Source: Actinomycetes bacterium
Lineage (GTDB): Bacteria; Actinomycetota; Acidimicrobiia; Acidimicrobiales; Acidimicrobiaceae
DNA length: 35,836 nt
NCBI GenBank assembly: GCA_021810525.1
Contig: JAJZIP010000011.1
Span: 1 to 35,836 of the forward strand
Direction: 5' to 3'
Under the pieces are notes generated by a model. The model had not been told where the DNA came from. It worked only from the letters and a program-made list of their open reading frames with translations, and did no database searches. Made by a program: the position numbers and the translations under genes. Below, in pieces: positions 9,152 through 17,761 of this stretch (position 1 is its first letter; each line of letters begins with the position of its first letter).

Positions 9152-10177
9152 ATGGCCACTTTGTATTATGAGGCAGATGCTGACGCTTCTCTGTTGCAGG
9201 GCAAGAAGGTTGCGATAGTGGGCTATGGGTCGCAAGGCCATGCGCATGCGCTGAATCTTGCAGATTCAGGGGTTGACGTGGTGGTGGGGCTCAAAGAAGG
9301 ATCTTCGTCTAGAGACAAGGCTCAGAATGCCGGTCTCAAGGTCGCAAGCGTTGCCGCCGCCACAAAGGACGCCGACCTGGTTATGATTCTCGCACCCGAT
9401 ACCGCTCAGCCTGCAATTTATGAATCAGAGATAGCCCCGAACCTCAAGGCGGGGGCGGCTCTTTCCTTTGCGCATGGATTCAACATCCGTTTTGAGCAGA
9501 TAAAGCCGTCACCAGACGTTGACGTGATAATGATCGCCCCGAAGGGACCGGGCCATCTGGTGCGTCGTACCTACGTGGAGGGTGGCGGAATTCCGTCGTT
9601 GATTGCCGTTTCACAGGATGCGACGGGGAATGCCAAACAGGTCGCCCTGTCATATGCCCATGGCATCGGCTCCACTCGAGCCGGTGTGCTCGAGACGACA
9701 TTCGCGGAGGAGACAGAGACGGACCTGTTTGGAGAGCAGGTGGTCCTCTGTGGCGGATTGGCTGCGCTTGTGACTGCAGGATACGAGACTCTGGTCGGAA
9801 ATGGCTATCAGCCGGAATCGGCATATTTCGAGTGCCTTCATGAACTGAAACTCATCGTAGACCTTCTATATGAGAATGGACTTTCCGGCATGTGGTTCTC
9901 GGTCTCGGAGACGGCAGAATGGGGTGGACTGATCACCGGCCCTCGAATCATCAACGATAGCGTCAAGCAGGAGATGCAGAGGGTCCTTGATGAGATCCAG
10001 AACGGCAAGTTTGCTCAAGAGTGGGTTCAGGAGAACAAGAACGGCCAACCCAGATTCACCGAGCTTCGAAAGGCTGCTGCCTCGCATCCGATCGAAGCGG
10101 TGGGGGCACAGTTGCGGGCGATGATGCCGTTTATGAAGTCTGGCAGGCCGGGCCTCAAGGATGTTTCAGGGGGCTAA
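9152..10177 (+). CDS. ilvC: Ketol-acid reductoisomerase, class I
   Basis: IlvC rearranges and reduces acetolactate or acetohydroxybutyrate to the dihydroxy acids used by IlvD. The 341-residue size marks the short class I form. [12 protein letters not shown] (24-35) is the dinucleotide fold; the following [11 protein letters not shown] loop is rich in serine and Arg, as in NADPH-preferring enzymes. The metal-binding [10 protein letters not shown], the [18 protein letters not shown] segment and SETAEWGGL are intact. The start follows the ilvN stop by one base, and the TAA stop shares a base with the ATG of the next gene, so an exporter permease is coupled to it. Confidence 0.97.
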   Translation: MATLYYEADADASLLQGKKVAIVGYGSQGHAHALNLADSGVDVVVGLKEGSSSRDKAQNAGLKVASVAAATKDADLVMILAPDTAQPAIYESEIAPNLKAGAALSFAHGFNIRFEQIKPSPDVDVIMIAPKGPGHLVRRTYVEGGGIPSLIAVSQDATGNAKQVALSYAHGIGSTRAGVLETTFAEETETDLFGEQVVLCGGLAALVTAGYETLVGNGYQPESAYFECLHELKLIVDLLYENGLSGMWFSVSETAEWGGLITGPRIINDSVKQEMQRVLDEIQNGKFAQEWVQENKNGQPRFTELRKAAASHPIEAVGAQLRAMMPFMKSGRPGLKDVSGG

Positions 10178-11751
10178 TGACACAGGCCATTGGGGTCGGA
10201 GCCCTCAGGGATCTGTCCAAAGCGCGTCGACACCACTTTGTTGAAAAAGTAGACCTGATAAACGCGATTTATAAGGCTTATCTCGTTGGAGCTGCTCTTC
10301 TGGTGGGCAGCTCCCTTTTGGTTGGCCTGGTGCAGGCAGCGCCCCTTGGGTCGGCAGCGCAAAGAGAGCTAGTGAGATACGGTCCCTCTTATGCCGGGCT
10401 CGCGTTGGGCTTGGTTATATTTGCGGGACTTAGGTCAGGGTCAAGAGGCGGACCGCTGGCTATTCAGGGTGCGGATGTGAGGATGATCCTGCTTTCAGGT
10501 GTGCCAAGATCGCACTTTCTTCGCTCAAAGGCTATTTCGCAGGTCCGCTCCACTGTTGCTCCGGCCCTGTTGGTAGGAGGGATTGTTGGAGGGATTGCCC
10601 ACCGTGCACTTGGAGCAGGTACATTTCGGCTGGTAGTTGAAGGCGCCCTGGTTGGGCTCGTCGGGATCCTAGCATTCTTTGGAAGCGGATACATAGCTTC
10701 CGGACTTCGAGTCAAAAAATGGCTCGCTTTGGCAGTTGGTGCCATTGTAGTTATCTGGGCCGCTGTCGATGTGTTCCATCAGAGCTCCTTCTTCCCGGGA
10801 ACCTGGCTTGGCCAACTATTCTTCAGCCAGGAGCATCTTCCTTATGCCATGGCTACGCTTGGGATAGGTTTGGCCATGCTTGCCGTTGGAATCTCCGTCA
10901 TATCAGGCTTGTCATTGGAGATGCTCGAATACAGGGCACGCCTCGTGGGAACGCTGAGGTTTGCTGCGACGATGCGCGATATCCGCACCGTGATCCTCCT
11001 CAGGAGGCAGCTTTCGGGCGAGAAGGCAAGAGCGGGGCGCTCCTGGCTATCGGGGATGTCCCTGGGTCGTGGCGAGACTGCGGTCGTTTCGAAGAGGTCT
11101 CTAGAGTCGCTCTACCGTTGGCCGCTTGCACGCGTGGGTCGATTCGTTGTTCTCGCTGTTGCTGCGGGATTAGCGGCTCGTCTAATGTGGTCAGGCTCTC
11201 TGTTTCCTCTTGCAGTGGCGATCATCGCTCTTTATGTAGGTGCGACCGACCTCTTGGAGCCGCTCTCTCAGCTTGCCGATCATCCCGACGCCGTCTCCGG
11301 GATTGGTGTGCCGATGGCTGGGGTCGAGTCGAGGCTGCTTCTGGTCCCACTGGTCGGAATGGTCATCTTCGTACTAATCGGGACTTTGGCGACATCGATA
11401 TTCTCTGGTTTCGGCGTTGCGCTTCATGTGGGCTTGATAAGTGCGATTCCTTTGGCAGCGTCTGCTACCACGGGAGCGGCTGTGTCGATTCTGCGCAGGC
11501 AGAAATCGTCGAACATGCCAGCCTTGATGCCTGAGGTCGTGGCTATCACCTCGGTCATAGTCGAAATACTTCCGTTCATAATCGTGGCGTCAGGATTTGT
11601 GGCAATGGTAAATGCATACAATTTGCACGTATTGAATACCTCATTGATCGATACGACTGCAGTATCGGCGGGCTCGTTCTCTCTGGTCTTTCCGTTGGCT
11701 GCGTGGACTTGGATCAGGCGTCGCAACGAATTCTTGCAGAAGAGTGGCTGA
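10177..11751 (+). CDS. Multi-spanning membrane protein, probable ABC exporter permease
   Basis: A 524-residue integral membrane protein with roughly a dozen hydrophobic segments in two blocks (about residues 33-245 and 325-520) separated by a charged cytoplasmic stretch with several Arg and Lys. I recognise no named family. It is called a permease because the next gene, 15 nt on, is an ABC ATPase. The frame is open from 10,021, but ATG 10,177 overlaps the ilvC stop in a TAATG junction, and the protein read from there starts sensibly ([15 protein letters not shown]). The coupling to ilvC suggests co-expression with branched-chain amino-acid synthesis; whether the substrate is an amino acid or unrelated is unknown. 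Confidence 0.7.
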   Translation: MTQAIGVGALRDLSKARRHHFVEKVDLINAIYKAYLVGAALLVGSSLLVGLVQAAPLGSAAQRELVRYGPSYAGLALGLVIFAGLRSGSRGGPLAIQGADVRMILLSGVPRSHFLRSKAISQVRSTVAPALLVGGIVGGIAHRALGAGTFRLVVEGALVGLVGILAFFGSGYIASGLRVKKWLALAVGAIVVIWAAVDVFHQSSFFPGTWLGQLFFSQEHLPYAMATLGIGLAMLAVGISVISGLSLEMLEYRARLVGTLRFAATMRDIRTVILLRRQLSGEKARAGRSWLSGMSLGRGETAVVSKRSLESLYRWPLARVGRFVVLAVAAGLAARLMWSGSLFPLAVAIIALYVGATDLLEPLSQLADHPDAVSGIGVPMAGVESRLLLVPLVGMVIFVLIGTLATSIFSGFGVALHVGLISAIPLAASATTGAAVSILRRQKSSNMPALMPEVVAITSVIVEILPFIIVASGFVAMVNAYNLHVLNTSLIDTTAVSAGSFSLVFPLAAWTWIRRRNEFLQKSG

Positions 11752-11766
11752 GTAAGGAGTCTCATA

Positions 11767-12447
11767 ATGGCAGCTCGTAGCGTGCTCGAGGTGAAAAAAG
11801 TATCCAAGGCATACGATAAGAACGAAGTTCTGAAAGAGGTCTCCTTTGCCGTGAGGGAGGGGGAGATCACCGTCCTCGTGGGTCCGAACGGCTCCGGAAA
11901 GACCACGCTGGTCCGCGCTGTTACCGGTCTCTCTGGTTACGACAGTGGTGAGATCTCCATACTCGGAGCAAAAGCTGGCTCCGATGATGCTCGTAGCGTG
12001 ACTTCGGTATCACTGGATGCGCCGGTCCTATATGACGACATAACCGCTCTCGAGCACCTCGAATTCTCAGCAAGGATTAACGGATTGGATGACTGGGAAG
12101 CCAGGGCGAAAGAACTCTTGTCGACATTCGGGTTGTGGGATCGTAAGGATGATCTGCCGAGCAGCTTCTCGAGAGGCCTGAGGCAGAAGGTTGCGATATC
12201 GATGGCGCTGATCCGTCCACACAAGCTTCTGATCTTTGACGAACCGTTCGTAGGGCTGGACCAAAAAGGCAAAACATCTCTGATCGACCAAGTAAAAGCA
12301 GAGGCAGGGCACGGTGTAGCAATTTTGGTTGCGACGCACTCGGAAGAGTTCCTCTCTGTCGCTGCTTCCATGGTCGGGATGTCCGAAGGTGAGGTTGTCT
12401 ACCGTGGCGCACCTTCAAAAGACCAGTACAACAAGTTAGTTGGCTGA
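11767..12447 (+). CDS. ABC transporter ATP-binding protein
   Basis: A single-domain ATPase of 226 residues with Walker A GPNGSGKT (39-46), a signature in the degenerate form FSRGLRQK (134-141), Walker B LLIFDE (154-159), D-loop GLD and switch His191 (ATHSEE). The usual Q-loop glutamine appears to be replaced in SVSLDAPVLYDD. FSRGL-type signatures are common in ABC-2-like exporters, so export rather than uptake is likely; no substrate-binding protein is nearby. It is preceded by GGAG ahead of ATG 11,767 and follows the membrane protein by 15 nt, making a two-gene exporter at the end of the ilvBNC operon. Confidence 0.88.
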   Translation: MAARSVLEVKKVSKAYDKNEVLKEVSFAVREGEITVLVGPNGSGKTTLVRAVTGLSGYDSGEISILGAKAGSDDARSVTSVSLDAPVLYDDITALEHLEFSARINGLDDWEARAKELLSTFGLWDRKDDLPSSFSRGLRQKVAISMALIRPHKLLIFDEPFVGLDQKGKTSLIDQVKAEAGHGVAILVATHSEEFLSVAASMVGMSEGEVVYRGAPSKDQYNKLVG

Positions 12448-12565
12448 TTCGGAGAAATCCCATCAATAATATAAGAAAAAATCTTCCGTTATATCTTCGA
12501 ATCGATGTACCTTAACAGTAGGGAATAGTTAGATTCCTGCGGCTTATTGGACTGTGGAGCCAGCG

Positions 12566-13255
12566 ATGAAGATAGCCGAACTTGGGCAGGTAAGTTCCGA
12601 TCAAATCTTTTACATGAGATGCACGGAGCATCGCGTGGATCTGGACGGACTTCGTCGTTGGTCGGACGAGCTTGACTCCATGAGCACTGAGGAGCTTATC
12701 GAGAGAGATATCTGTCCAGCCTGTCCTCCATGGTACATAGCTGACGGATTTCCAGTTCTCGAAGCCGTTCATCGAAGTGGCTGGCTTGATTGTGACTGCT
12801 GTGGAACCTCTTGGAGGGTCGTTCCTGGAGGTTGGGAGGCACTGTGCGGCGATGGACTCCTGGAGGAGGACGACGACCTGCGTGCAGAGGCTCGTTACAT
12901 AGAACCAGGCATGAGGCTCACTTCGTCGCAGTTCGAGATTGACACAATCAACCCGGTTGACGCGTCCCTGGATGTTCTTTTCGGTTCGGTTCAACGGTCG
13001 CTTTTTGGTGAGAGCACCACGATCAGCGAAGACGAGGAGCTGACTCGCGACATCTTGGTCTTCAGTCTCGAGCAGGCTTTGTGGGATATGGAGAATGCCG
13101 ATAGCATCGGCGACTTCATTCAAGAAGTTCTTTCGAACCTTGGAATGGACTCGAAGAGGTCGACTCGGATCTTGAACAGCGTGCTGTCCACCTTTCTGGA
13201 GCTGCGCAGGATTCTCGAGAAGGTTGGAAGTAGGGAGGCCAGTCGTCGAGATTGA
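12566..13255 (+). CDS. Uncharacterised cysteine-rich protein, possible zinc ribbon
   Basis: No family recognised. The 229-residue acidic protein has two close cysteine clusters, CPAC (50-53) and CDCC (76-79), 22 residues apart, arranged like a zinc ribbon or rubredoxin-like knuckle, followed by a tryptophan-rich strand (TSWRVVPGGW) and a mainly helical C-terminal half ending LRRILEKVGSREASRRD. I choose ATG 12,566 because GGAG lies 6 nt ahead; a GTG at 12,554 would add four residues but overlaps that site. About 120 nt separate it from the ABC gene and an AT-rich block with TAATAT-like boxes lies between, so it may have its own promoter. It converges on leuA. Confidence 0.65.
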   Translation: MKIAELGQVSSDQIFYMRCTEHRVDLDGLRRWSDELDSMSTEELIERDICPACPPWYIADGFPVLEAVHRSGWLDCDCCGTSWRVVPGGWEALCGDGLLEEDDDLRAEARYIEPGMRLTSSQFEIDTINPVDASLDVLFGSVQRSLFGESTTISEDEELTRDILVFSLEQALWDMENADSIGDFIQEVLSNLGMDSKRSTRILNSVLSTFLELRRILEKVGSREASRRD

Positions 13256-13269
13256 TCATCGACGGCTGG
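13239..13269. terminator. Stem-loop between convergent unknown gene and leuA
   Basis: CCAGTCGTCGA (13,239-13,249) and TCGACGGCTGG (13,259-13,269) form an 11-bp stem with one G-T pair and a 9-nt loop that contains the stop codon of the upstream gene. No T-run follows on either strand, so termination is plausible only from position between two convergent genes. Confidence 0.45.
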
Positions 13270-13307
13270 CTGCAGAAAAGAGCACCTTTCAGTCGGGAAG
13301 GATGCGA

Positions 13308-14852
13308 CTAGGGTCCGACCTCAGTATTGCGCACGTCTTTTCGTGTCATGGAACGGGCAAGGCGATTGACCGCATTGAGATAGGCCCTGGTTGACGCCTC
13401 AACAACATCTGTTGATACGCCGCGTCCTGAGACTTTGAATTCCCCGGACTCAAGCTGCACCACTACCTCGCCCTGAGCATCCTCTCCTCCTGTAACTGAC
13501 GAGACGGTGAAGCCGACCAGCTTGGTCTGGATACCGGTGGCTATCTGAATCGCCTTGCCGGCCGCGTCGATCATACCGTTTCCCTCGGCTCGTGCTTCTC
13601 TTCTCTCGTCGTCTTTTGTTATCACGACCCTTGCGCTTGGGGTCCCTACTGTGCCGCCGCCAACTTCGAGTTCCACGAGACTGTAAATGTTCGCAGCCTC
13701 CGAGCTGATCTCGTCTGCGACAAGGGCTTCGAGGTCTGGTTCTGTTATCTCCATCTTGCGATCAGCAAGTTCTTTGAATCTGAAGAATGCCTGGTTGAGA
13801 GCGTCTCCGTGGACTTCAAATCCCATGTTTTTAAGGGTCTCCGAAAATGCGTGCCTACCGGAGTGTTTTCCGAGCACGATCTGAGATCCCTTCTGTCCCA
13901 CGGTCTCGGCGTCGATGATTTCATAGGTCTCGCGGTCCATAAGGACACCGTGCTGGTGTATGCCGGATTCGTGAGTGAATGCGTTCTTACCCACCACAGC
14001 TTTGTTGTATTGGACCGGATATCCTGTAAGCCTTGACACTAGACGGGAGGTTCGGGCAAGCTCCTCGGTGTGAATCTGAGTTGCGATTGTGGGGAACTGA
14101 TCATGGCGTATCTTGACCGCCATTACTACCTCTTCGAGGGCGGCGTTTCCTGCTCTCTCGCCAAGACCGTTTACGCATACCTCGACCTGTCGGGCTCCTG
14201 CTTGGACACCCGCGAGTGAGTTGGCGGTGGCGAGACCCAGATCGTTATGGCAGTGGGTTGATATAACGTAGTTGCCAGAGATCTGAGACTTGACGTATTG
14301 GATCAAAGCTCCAAAATCCCAGGGTATCCCATATCCCACAGTATCTGGAATGTTCAATGTGGTAGCCCCGGAGTCCACCGCAATCTGGAGAACCTCCAGC
14401 ATGAACTCAAGCGGAGTGCGCGTGGCATCCTGGGGTGAGAACTCCACATCGTGGGTGTGTGACCTCGCTCTCTCGACGCCTTGCCTGGTTTCCGCGAGTA
14501 CCTGTTTGCGGTCCATCTTGAGCATGTGCTCCATGTGCGAAGGGCTGGTGGAGATGAATACATGGATCCGCGCTCGTTCGGCATCTTTAAGAGCCTCCCA
14601 GCATCGATCCACATCACCGAGATGAGTCCTCGAAAGGCCTGCAATTATCGGTCCGTGCACCTGTCGTGCGATTGCCTGAACCGCATCAAAGTCACCCTGG
14701 GAGGCGACAGGAAATCCTGCCTCTATGTAATCGACATTAAGTCGGGCAAGCTGTTCAGCGATCTCAAGTTTTTCGGCAACGTCAAGAGAGATACCGGGTG
14801 ATTGCTCACCGTCCCTCAAAGTTGTGTCGAAGATAATCAACTTTTCATCCAT
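13308..14852 (-). CDS. leuA: 2-isopropylmalate synthase
   Basis: LeuA condenses acetyl-CoA with 2-oxoisovalerate, the committed step of leucine synthesis. The 514-residue protein opens with FDTTLRDGEQSPG, has the metal-binding THCHNDLGLATAN and the GLGERAGNAALEE motif, and ends in a LeuA dimer regulatory domain (from about residue 390, with YLNAVNRL near the C-terminus) that normally gives leucine feedback inhibition. It is the compact bacterial form rather than the roughly 600-residue actinobacterial form. ATG 14,852 follows a purine-rich AGGAAAAGG. It is the only gene behind the leuA attenuator. CimA (25,139) is a separate paralogue with a different N-terminal signature. Confidence 0.95.
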   Translation of the reverse strand: MDEKLIIFDTTLRDGEQSPGISLDVAEKLEIAEQLARLNVDYIEAGFPVASQGDFDAVQAIARQVHGPIIAGLSRTHLGDVDRCWEALKDAERARIHVFISTSPSHMEHMLKMDRKQVLAETRQGVERARSHTHDVEFSPQDATRTPLEFMLEVLQIAVDSGATTLNIPDTVGYGIPWDFGALIQYVKSQISGNYVISTHCHNDLGLATANSLAGVQAGARQVEVCVNGLGERAGNAALEEVVMAVKIRHDQFPTIATQIHTEELARTSRLVSRLTGYPVQYNKAVVGKNAFTHESGIHQHGVLMDRETYEIIDAETVGQKGSQIVLGKHSGRHAFSETLKNMGFEVHGDALNQAFFRFKELADRKMEITEPDLEALVADEISSEAANIYSLVELEVGGGTVGTPSARVVITKDDERREARAEGNGMIDAAGKAIQIATGIQTKLVGFTVSSVTGGEDAQGEVVVQLESGEFKVSGRGVSTDVVEASTRAYLNAVNRLARSMTRKDVRNTEVGP

Positions 14853-14929
14853 CGGGCTTACCTTTTCCTTTCCCTACCGTTTGGCGGGTGCCTATCGCAA
14901 TTACATTCAGATCGCTGAACCGGGCTAAC

Positions 14930-14962
14930 AAAAAACCTCCTGGCCTACGGGCACAGGAGGTT
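14930..14962 (-). terminator. leuA attenuator terminator
   Basis: On the minus strand AACCTCCTG and CAGGAGGTT form a perfect 9-bp stem (plus-strand 14,954-14,962 and 14,934-14,942) with an 11-nt loop, ending in a run of six T (14,935-14,930). It lies about 77 nt upstream of the leuA ATG and directly abuts the preceding hairpin. Confidence 0.9.
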
Positions 14963-14987
14963 CTGCGAGCGTCGGAAACGCTCGCAG
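14963..14987 (-). promoter_or_regulatory. Pause hairpin of the leuA attenuator
   Basis: CTGCGAGCG and CGCTCGCAG form a perfect 9-bp stem with a 7-nt loop. The 5' arm begins at the base right after the leader peptide stop codon, and the 3' arm ends at the base before the terminator stem. Confidence 0.85.
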
Positions 14988-15026
14988 CTATCCAAGAAGG
15001 AGAGTGATCGCAAATGCAATATGCAC
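14988..15026 (-). CDS. leuA leader peptide (V)HIAFAITLLLG
   Basis: A GTG-initiated 12-codon ORF encodes (M)-H-I-A-F-A-I-T-L-L-L-G and stops with TAG directly at the pause hairpin. Three consecutive leucine codons (CTC CTT CTT) lie two codons before the stop, which suits sensing of leucyl-tRNA for leuA. The GTG sits 7 nt behind the proposed -10 box, so translation would start at the 5' end of the transcript. An in-frame TTG at 15,044 would extend it upstream, but it lies before the predicted transcription start. Confidence 0.8.
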   Translation of the reverse strand: MHIAFAITLLLG

Positions 15027-15033
15027 GTCTATA

Positions 15034-15062
15034 TGATTACGCAATTCATGTCCATTCGTCAA
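15034..15062 (-). promoter_or_regulatory. leuA leader promoter
   Basis: On the minus strand TTGACG (15,062-15,057) and TAATCA (15,039-15,034) are 17 nt apart, a good sigma-70 type spacing. The predicted start falls at the leader GTG (15,026). The -35 box lies only 13 nt beyond the stop codon of the methyltransferase gene. Confidence 0.65.
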
Positions 15063-15075
15063 GTCATTCTAGGGG

Positions 15076-15957
15076 TTAGCAGGTAATTTCACGAACATTT
15101 GTCATATCGATCCTGTTCCTGATGATCTTTATCGCCTCTGGGTTTGAGTCTGCTGCGATAAAGCGTCGTCCGAGCTTCTGAGCAACACTTGCAGTTGTCC
15201 CGCTTCCTGCGAAGAAGTCCAGCACCCACGATCCTGGGTTTGACGATGCCTCGACGATGCGCGTAAGGATTCCTTCGGGTTTCTGAGTAGGATAACCGGT
15301 CCGTTCAGCGCCTGCCGTATGGACTATTGTATGCCACCAGACGTCGGTAGGCAGCTTTCCTCTCTCGGCCTTCTCTTTTGTGACCAGTCCCGGCGCCATA
15401 TAAGGTATTCGCTCTATCTCGTTGTAGTTGAAGATGTGCTTTCCTAGCTCCTTGGCATATACCAGAATGGTGTCGTGTTTTGCCGGCCAGCGCCGTTTGG
15501 ATCTGCCGCCGAAGTCGTACGCCCAGATAATCTCATTCATAAAGTTGGACCTTCCAAAGATCTTGTCAAGCTCCACTTTTACGTAGTGAACCTCTCGATA
15601 GTCGAGATGTAGGTAGAGCGATCCGACTTTAGAAAGCAGCCGATGTGATCTCTCTAGCAGTGGTACAAGAAAGCCGCAGTAATCAGCGAATGAATCGTTG
15701 TACCAGTGGGACGACACCAGTCTTGTCCTGTAGGTTCTGCCGCCGAAGCCGGTGCGAGCCGAGTCCGCATCCTGTTCAGCTGTTATGGACGAGAGCCTTT
15801 GGACGGATCCGGTGTTGAACGGAGGATCGATGTAGATGAGATCGATGCTACCTTCAGGGATGGAATCGAGAACGTAAGCAGCGTCAGCCCCTATGACAAG
15901 GTCGGGACTGAGAGAGAGTTCTAGAACTGGCGGTTTTGCAGGTCCGAGACTGCTCAT
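15076..15957 (-). CDS. Orphan DNA methyltransferase (N6-adenine or N4-cytosine), beta-class order
   Basis: A 293-residue site-specific DNA methylase. Catalytic motif DPPF is at 44-47 (LIYIDPPFNTG) and the AdoMet-binding FAGSGT at 249-254; catalytic before AdoMet motif is the beta-class order, as in CcrM or type III Mod proteins. HDTILVYAK and TQKPEGILTRIV are also typical of the family. It lacks the C-terminal extension of CcrM, so target specificity cannot be predicted, and no restriction subunit is visible nearby. It lies 31 nt downstream of serA in the same direction and just before the leuA promoter. A housekeeping orphan methylase of this lineage is more likely than a restriction-modification system. 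Confidence 0.88.
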   Translation of the reverse strand: MSSLGPAKPPVLELSLSPDLVIGADAAYVLDSIPEGSIDLIYIDPPFNTGSVQRLSSITAEQDADSARTGFGGRTYRTRLVSSHWYNDSFADYCGFLVPLLERSHRLLSKVGSLYLHLDYREVHYVKVELDKIFGRSNFMNEIIWAYDFGGRSKRRWPAKHDTILVYAKELGKHIFNYNEIERIPYMAPGLVTKEKAERGKLPTDVWWHTIVHTAGAERTGYPTQKPEGILTRIVEASSNPGSWVLDFFAGSGTTASVAQKLGRRFIAADSNPEAIKIIRNRIDMTNVREITC

Positions 15958-15988
15958 CGTCTTTGTGGTCGAGCTATCTGGGTTTTTC

Positions 15989-17554
15989 TTAGCACGATGC
16001 GACGTGGGCGTCGATGATTCCAGGCGCCGCGGCTATCTCACCCAGGATCTCATCAGAGAGCTGGGTGTTTACCGTGAGGACCATCAGCGCTGTCGGGCCC
16101 TCCTCGGAGGGGCCGACAGCCATGGATGAGATCGAAATTCCTGCGTTGCCGAGGATGGTCGCCACGAGACCGATTTTCCCAGGAGTGTCGTCGTTTCGTA
16201 CCAGCAGCATGTTTGCGCTAGGCGGCACTTCTACCCTGTGGCCATCGATCATTACGATACGAGCTTCCGACTTGGGACCGGTGAGGGTCCCGGACACTGA
16301 GTGGTCGCCGGCGGTGATTGTGACGAGGTTGACGTAGTCCTTCGCCGTGGTGGACGTGCTCTCCTTCACACTCAGTCCACGATCCTGGGCAAGCTGTGGA
16401 GCGTTGACATACGATACCGGTTCAGTGGTCCCTGTTCCGAAGAGCCCTTTCAACACTGATAGCGTGAGGATCCTAGTATCATCCTCGGCTATCGCCCCCT
16501 GGTAATCTATGTCGAGCTGTTCTGGAAGCGACTGGTTCAACGAGCCCATGAAGCGGCCTAGTGATTCTGCGAGATTCTGAAAAGGCCTAACGGTCTCACT
16601 TGCTTCCGCCGCGTTTATGTTGACGGCGAACGGAACGAAATCGCCCGCGAGGGCCAGCTGGACCTGTTCTGCTATCTGCACTCCCGCCTTGTCCTGGGCC
16701 TCCACGGTGGAGGCTCCTAGGTGCGGCGTGACCACAACGGAGGGAAGAGTGAACAAAGGAGAGTCGGTGCAAGGCTCTGATTCGAATACGTCTAGGCCGG
16801 CTCCTTGGACCCTTCGCGAGTTTATAGCGTCATAAAGAGCCTTCTCATCGATTAGGCCGCCTCGTGCGGTGTTGATTATACGAAGACCTGGCTTGGCCTT
16901 GGCCAGCATGTCCGCGTCGATGAGTCCCGCGGTCTCCTTTGTCTTCGGGAGGTGGATGGAGATGAAGTCGGCCTGAGAAATCAGCTCTTCGAGCGAGAGC
17001 AGTTCTACTCCCATCTGACGTGCGCGCTCTTTGGATACGAAGGGATCATAGGCGATTAGGCGCATTCCGAAGGCGAGGGCCCGCTGAGCAACGAGAGCGC
17101 CCACCCGTCCCAGGCCGATTATTCCCAAAGTCTTTCCGTACAGTTCAACGCCTTCCCACTTCGAGCGCTCCCACTTTCCGCTCACAAGCGCGGCGTGAGC
17201 CTGTGGAACGTTTCTGGCTTGCGCCAGGAGCAGCGCCATGGCCTGCTCGGCGGCTGAAAGAATGTTCGATTGGGGCGCGTTGACGACCATCACCCCTTTT
17301 TTGGTTGCATAGGGCACATCCACGTTGTCGAGTCCGATACCCGCCCTGCCGACAACAATGAGATCCTTCGCAGCGTCTAGGACCGGAGCAGTCACCTTGG
17401 TCGCCGACCTGATTATCAGGGCCTGAGCGCCTGGGATTGCAGCGATCAGCTGTTCCGGTGTGAGATTCAGAGCCACGTCGACGATGTGGCCGGCTTGCCT
17501 CAGTTGATCGAGACCGGTTTCGGCAATTTCTTCAGTTACCAAAATGCGTGCCAT
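15989..17554 (-). CDS. serA: D-3-phosphoglycerate dehydrogenase, long form
   Basis: SerA oxidises 3-phosphoglycerate to 3-phosphohydroxypyruvate, the first step of serine synthesis. At 521 residues it is the long type: substrate- and NAD-binding domains (IIGLGRVGALVAQRAL as the nucleotide motif), catalytic Arg in NTARGGLIDE and His in TPHLGAST, then an allosteric substrate-binding domain and a C-terminal ACT domain (MLLVRNDDTPGKIGLVATILG onward) for serine feedback. GAGGACTC lies ahead of ATG 17,554. A 207-nt gap separates it from aspC upstream; no serine-rich leader peptide is found there. SerC at 19,017 supplies the next step; serB is not in the window. Confidence 0.96.
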   Translation of the reverse strand: MARILVTEEIAETGLDQLRQAGHIVDVALNLTPEQLIAAIPGAQALIIRSATKVTAPVLDAAKDLIVVGRAGIGLDNVDVPYATKKGVMVVNAPQSNILSAAEQAMALLLAQARNVPQAHAALVSGKWERSKWEGVELYGKTLGIIGLGRVGALVAQRALAFGMRLIAYDPFVSKERARQMGVELLSLEELISQADFISIHLPKTKETAGLIDADMLAKAKPGLRIINTARGGLIDEKALYDAINSRRVQGAGLDVFESEPCTDSPLFTLPSVVVTPHLGASTVEAQDKAGVQIAEQVQLALAGDFVPFAVNINAAEASETVRPFQNLAESLGRFMGSLNQSLPEQLDIDYQGAIAEDDTRILTLSVLKGLFGTGTTEPVSYVNAPQLAQDRGLSVKESTSTTAKDYVNLVTITAGDHSVSGTLTGPKSEARIVMIDGHRVEVPPSANMLLVRNDDTPGKIGLVATILGNAGISISSMAVGPSEEGPTALMVLTVNTQLSDEILGEIAAAPGIIDAHVASC

Positions 17555-17761
17555 GTTGAAGAGTCCTCGCTAAATTCTCAAATGCAGCTACATATGGGGC
17601 TTCTAGGATCTTGTCGCCAATTTCCTGATCAAGACATTAGTTGATATATAGTCTGTTCATACTTCGAGGTAGCGTTTGTATCACGCGCTTCTCCTAGCCT
17701 GAGCTTGCATGAGAGGCTCACGCTCGACGCAGAATGGTTCGCGGCCAAGACGGATTCAATT

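Noticed and set aside
10021-10176. Extended N-terminus of the exporter permease
   Set aside because: It overlaps ilvC out of frame and is hydrophilic; ATG 10,177 in the TAATG junction is the natural start.
17555-17761. Serine-sensing leader or riboswitch before serA
   Set aside because: No serine-rich small ORF and no terminator with a T-run; only weak stems and an AT-rich TATATATC box were seen.
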